Position numbers and translations under genes: made by a program. From an uncultured Bacteroidales bacterium (GTDB lineage Bacteria; Bacteroidota; Bacteroidia; Bacteroidales; UBA932), in contig CAJOMY010000076.1 of assembly GCA_905235775.1 (NCBI GenBank), forward strand, positions 1-8,072: a stretch of 8,072 nt of DNA. Reading direction: 5' to 3'. Shown here in pieces: positions 5,618 through 8,072 of the stretch; the stretch's first letter is position 1; every line of letters starts with the position of its first letter. The notes under the pieces are model-generated. The model was given only the letters and a program-made list of their open reading frames with translations. It was not told the DNA's origin and did not search any database.

Positions 5618-7621
5618 ATGGCCATGAAGCGTCTGTTTTCCTTATCCCCATTAGCTCGGCGCTGTTCTGGCGCAACGGCGCTTCTGGCCTTTTTTATACT
5701 CCTTCTGCTCTGCCCGGGCTGCGGCACGCAGCGCAAGCTCCAGCGCGTCCGCACGCAGGCCACCCGTCCCGCCGAGCTGGCCCTCGAGGACGAGCGGGCC
5801 GAGCTGCAGCCGCAGTTCACCCGCGCCGCGCGGGTGTCCGACACCATCAGCGTCGATGACGGGCAGGGCGGCCGCCGCATCCTGATGCGTGCCATCCCGG
5901 ACGCCCGCGGGGGGATGACTCCCTTCGAGGAGCTTGATCCGGTCGTGGTGACGGCCCGCTTTCGCAACCTGGCCGAGCGCGACGGGAAGGTGGATATCGC
6001 ATTTCAAGTCCGGGTGCCCGCAGAGATGCGGGACAGCCGCTGGCAGCTCCGTTTCTATCCTGACCTGCATCTGCCCGACGGACGCCAGCGGCTGGACCCG
6101 GTTATCATCACGGGCAGCGACTACCGCCGCTCCCAGCTGCGCGGATACGAGCAGTACAACCGCTTCCTGAACCGCATCAGCGCCGACACCACGCTCCACG
6201 TGGACCGGCACCAGCTGGAGGTGTTCATCGAGCGCAACATCCCCGCGCTCTATGCCTTCAAGCGGGACTCCTCTTTCGTCTCGGACGAGCTGTTCGTCTC
6301 CTCCTACGGCGTGACCGAGCAGGAGGCCGTCGAGCATTACACCCTCTGGACCTCCATCCGCCGCAACCGCCTGCTGCGCGACCGGGAGAAGATGTACCGC
6401 CGCTACGTCAAGGTCCCCATCGCCAGCGACGGGGTGCGGCTGGACACCGTCCTGCGCGACGAGCACGGCTATTTCGTCTATCACTATACGCAGCCCGTCG
6501 CCATCACGCCCCGGATCCGCAAGATCGACGTAACCCTGTCCGGGGGCATCTACGACACCGACGACCGCCTGCTCTATTCGTTCCCCGCCGGCGACCCGCT
6601 CACGTTCTACATCAGCTCGCTCAATGCGCTGGCCGACAGCTCCGACCGCTATCTGACCCGGGTGGAGGAGCGGCAGATGGCCGTCACGTCCTCCCACCGG
6701 ATCGACTTCGAGCTGGGCCGGGCGGACATCAACCCGGCCCTGGGCACCAACCGCGCCACGCTCTCCCGCATCCGGCGCGACATCGCCGACCTGCTGTCGC
6801 TGGGCGGCGGCTTCGCCCTCGACTCCGTGATGGTCGACGCCTTCGCCTCGCCGGACGGCTCCGTGCAGCGCAACGACGAGCTCTCCGCGCAGCGCGGAGA
6901 GTCCGTGGCCCGCTGGCTCGGCGGGTGCATCCTCTCGGTGCGGGACTCCCTCTACGGGGTCACCGGCCCGGTCTATGACCTCTCCGGCCGTCCGGCCGGT
7001 CCCGGGGCTCCCGTCATCCGCAACGTCCGGTCCCGGGGCAGGGGAGAGAACTGGCCCCTGCTGGACTGGTACGTGGACGCCGATCCGCTTCTCACGGCGG
7101 ACCAGAAGGTCCGCTACGCCTCGCTCCAGGTCGTTGAAGACCTGGACCGCCGCCAGGCGCTGCTCACCCGCGAGAGTTTCTATCCCTATCTGTTCGAGCA
7201 GTACTACCCGCGCCTGCGCACGGTGGAGCTTACCTTCCACCTGAAGGGAACGGTGCCGCAGCGCGACACGGTCCGCACGGACATCGTGGACGAGACCTAT
7301 GCCTCCGGCGTGCAGGCCCTGGCCCGGATGGAATACGCGCAGGCCGCGCGCATCCTGGCCCCGTACGGGGACTACAACACGGCCCTCGCTTACTCGGCCC
7401 TGGGCCGCAACGCCGCCGCGATGGCCATCCTCTCGCAGCTGCCGGCCTCCGCCGAGGTCCTCTACCTCAAGGCCATCCTCCACGCCCGCCTCGGGCAGGA
7501 GCGCGACGCCGTGGACTGCTACCTGGCCGCGTGCCGCGAGGACCCGGCCTTTGTCCGCCGGGGCAACCTCGACCCGGAGATCCGGGCCCTGATCCGCCTG
7601 TACAACCTGCAAAACGAATAA
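5618..7621 (+). CDS. OmpA-like/TPR lipoprotein, partner of the DUF3575 protein
   Basis: This is a 667-residue predicted lipoprotein. Signal: basic N-terminus, a long hydrophobic run, then CPGC, making Cys35 the lipidated residue; position -3 is Cys rather than Leu, so the lipobox is imperfect. Residues about 105-185 (DPVVVTARFR... through LDPVIITGSDYRRSQLRGYEQYN) are beta-rich and resemble the N-terminal part of Bacteroidetes fimbrial-locus proteins of the DUF3868 kind. Residues about 360-435 are an OmpA-like domain: RIDFELGRADINPALGTN, then AFASPDGSVQRN and ELSAQRGESVARWL. The usual peptidoglycan-binding Asp (TD in OmpA) is replaced by Ser, while the Arg is kept. Residues about 555-660 look like two or three TPR helical repeats. 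Start: ATG 5618 lies 1 base after the DUF3575 stop; ATG 5624 and an overlapping ATG 5606 are alternatives. It probably anchors or organises the appendage in the envelope (inference). Confidence 0.82.
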   Translation: MAMKRLFSLSPLARRCSGATALLAFFILLLLCPGCGTQRKLQRVRTQATRPAELALEDERAELQPQFTRAARVSDTISVDDGQGGRRILMRAIPDARGGMTPFEELDPVVVTARFRNLAERDGKVDIAFQVRVPAEMRDSRWQLRFYPDLHLPDGRQRLDPVIITGSDYRRSQLRGYEQYNRFLNRISADTTLHVDRHQLEVFIERNIPALYAFKRDSSFVSDELFVSSYGVTEQEAVEHYTLWTSIRRNRLLRDREKMYRRYVKVPIASDGVRLDTVLRDEHGYFVYHYTQPVAITPRIRKIDVTLSGGIYDTDDRLLYSFPAGDPLTFYISSLNALADSSDRYLTRVEERQMAVTSSHRIDFELGRADINPALGTNRATLSRIRRDIADLLSLGGGFALDSVMVDAFASPDGSVQRNDELSAQRGESVARWLGGCILSVRDSLYGVTGPVYDLSGRPAGPGAPVIRNVRSRGRGENWPLLDWYVDADPLLTADQKVRYASLQVVEDLDRRQALLTRESFYPYLFEQYYPRLRTVELTFHLKGTVPQRDTVRTDIVDETYASGVQALARMEYAQAARILAPYGDYNTALAYSALGRNAAAMAILSQLPASAEVLYLKAILHARLGQERDAVDCYLAACREDPAFVRRGNLDPEIRALIRLYNLQNE

Positions 7622-7632
7622 CGATATAATTT

Positions 7633-7773
7633 ATGCGCACAAGAACTATTATCCATTCCCTCGCAGCTGCATTCATCCTGCTCCTGACGCTCCCGGCCTG
7701 CGACAGGCTCTACCGGGACGAGCTGCAGTCCCTGCAGAACCAGATTGACGAACTGAAGAAAGGAAAGGAGTAG
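7633..7773 (+). CDS. Tiny lipoprotein with coiled-coil tail
   Basis: This 46-residue protein starts at ATG 7633, 11 bases after the OmpA/TPR gene. It has a good lipoprotein signal: MRTR, a hydrophobic stretch of about 13 residues, and LPAC with Cys23 as the lipid anchor. The 23-residue mature part is a short amphipathic heptad-like helix (LYRDELQSLQNQIDELKK) rich in Leu at helical spacing, then GKE and stop. This resembles a Lpp-like or Bacteroidetes N-terminal leucine-zipper segment standing alone. It could be a complete mini-lipoprotein that oligomerises in the envelope, or the stump of a longer coiled-coil lipoprotein ended by a premature stop. The spacing (11 bases before, 4 bases after) favours a real gene in the operon. 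Confidence 0.7.
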   Translation: MRTRTIIHSLAAAFILLLTLPACDRLYRDELQSLQNQIDELKKGKE

Positions 7774-7777
7774 GGGT

Positions 7778-8072
7778 ATGAGAAATATGGTTACACGTAA
7801 TGTATTTATCATATTGTTACTGCTGGGAACGGGCTGTAACAAAAACAAGGATTGTGGATATTCTGGAAGTACGCACATGGTGTATAATGAACAGACAAAA
7901 GATTGTGAATGTACTAATTGGGATAACAGCGGCAGCTGTCCATTGTCGGAAATCCATTATAATAGCATTTCTTTGGTGAGAAGAAACTTTGACTATTATG
8001 TCAAGTCCATGTCGGAATACCCATACTTTGCTCATAAAGGGGACACCATTTTGGTTTGGGGGTTCATTGTTG
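7778..8072 (+). CDS. Cys-containing lipoprotein, 3' end outside the window
   Basis: An open frame of 98 codons runs from ATG 7778 to the window end. The signal is MRNMVTRN, then FIILLLLGTGC, giving a lipidated Cys20. The mature part has Cys at residues 26, 43, 45 and 54 (NKNKDCGYSGS, KDCECTNW, GSCP), spaced like a small disulphide-bonded or metal-binding module, followed by aromatic-rich sequence (RRNFDYYVKS, SEYPYF, GDTILVWGFIV). No known family is recognised. The region is AT-richer (35-43% G+C by hand count per 60-base line) than the genes before it, with AGA, ATA and TTA codons that are rare upstream. It starts 4 bases after the previous stop, so it may be read by the same transcript. Confidence 0.7.
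   Translation, partial: MRNMVTRNVFIILLLLGTGCNKNKDCGYSGSTHMVYNEQTKDCECTNWDNSGSCPLSEIHYNSISLVRRNFDYYVKSMSEYPYFAHKGDTILVWGFIV

Noticed and set aside
4975..5967. A 330-residue minus-strand frame across the DUF3575 gene
   Set aside because: It is Arg/Pro/Gly-rich without motifs, and it covers a well-recognised + strand gene and a terminator.
5651..7612. A 653-residue minus-strand open frame
   Set aside because: It is antisense to the OmpA/TPR lipoprotein gene. Its Val/Gly/Arg/Asp-rich sequence has no motif, as expected from third-position GC bias; the + strand frame has a signal, domains and operon spacing.
1..8072. CRISPR array, tRNA, rRNA, integrase or invertible promoter
   Set aside because: No regularly spaced repeats, cloverleaf, rRNA-like sequence, recombinase gene or long inverted-repeat pair was seen by eye. 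A Bacteroidales fimbrial locus might have an invertible promoter, but its upstream part is lost at the junction.

Overview
The window joins two pieces of DNA that do not belong together. Positions 1 to about 655 are AT-rich (25-27% G+C in the two 60-base lines counted by hand) and encode almost all of a eukaryotic KDEL receptor (ER lumen protein-retaining receptor). The rest is bacterial, mostly GC-rich, and reads as a fimbrial (type V pilus-like) and outer-membrane locus of an uncultured Bacteroidales-type bacterium. The bacterial assignment rests on the protein families (DUF5119-like, Mfa1-like fimbrillin, DUF3575, a Bacteroidetes-type small HTH regulator), on a TAnnTTTG promoter element and on the weak, A-rich translation starts. 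The simplest reading is a chimeric metagenome contig from a habitat where anaerobic eukaryotes and Bacteroidales live together, such as a gut or rumen.

Bacterial layout, all on the + strand: (1) a DUF5119-like protein whose 5' end is lost or altered at the junction; (2) a 521-residue fimbrillin-like lipoprotein; (3) a strong hairpin after it; (4) a 74-residue HTH protein tightly coupled to a 171-residue protein of unknown function; (5) a hicB-hicA type toxin-antitoxin module with its own promoter and a perfect terminator; (6) a DUF3575 outer-membrane barrel protein; (7) a 667-residue lipoprotein with an OmpA-like domain and C-terminal TPR-like repeats; (8) a 46-residue lipoprotein with a coiled-coil tail; (9) the start of an AT-richer, Cys-containing lipoprotein that runs off the window.

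The likely working unit is a surface appendage system. The DUF5119 protein and the fimbrillin would be exported lipoproteins that build the fibre. The DUF3575 barrel and the OmpA/TPR lipoprotein would be the envelope partners. The toxin-antitoxin cassette sits between the fibre genes and the envelope genes, and a 13-base sequence occurs at both of its edges. No CRISPR array, tRNA, rRNA, transposase or integrase was seen. No gene-free stretch exceeds 300 bases.
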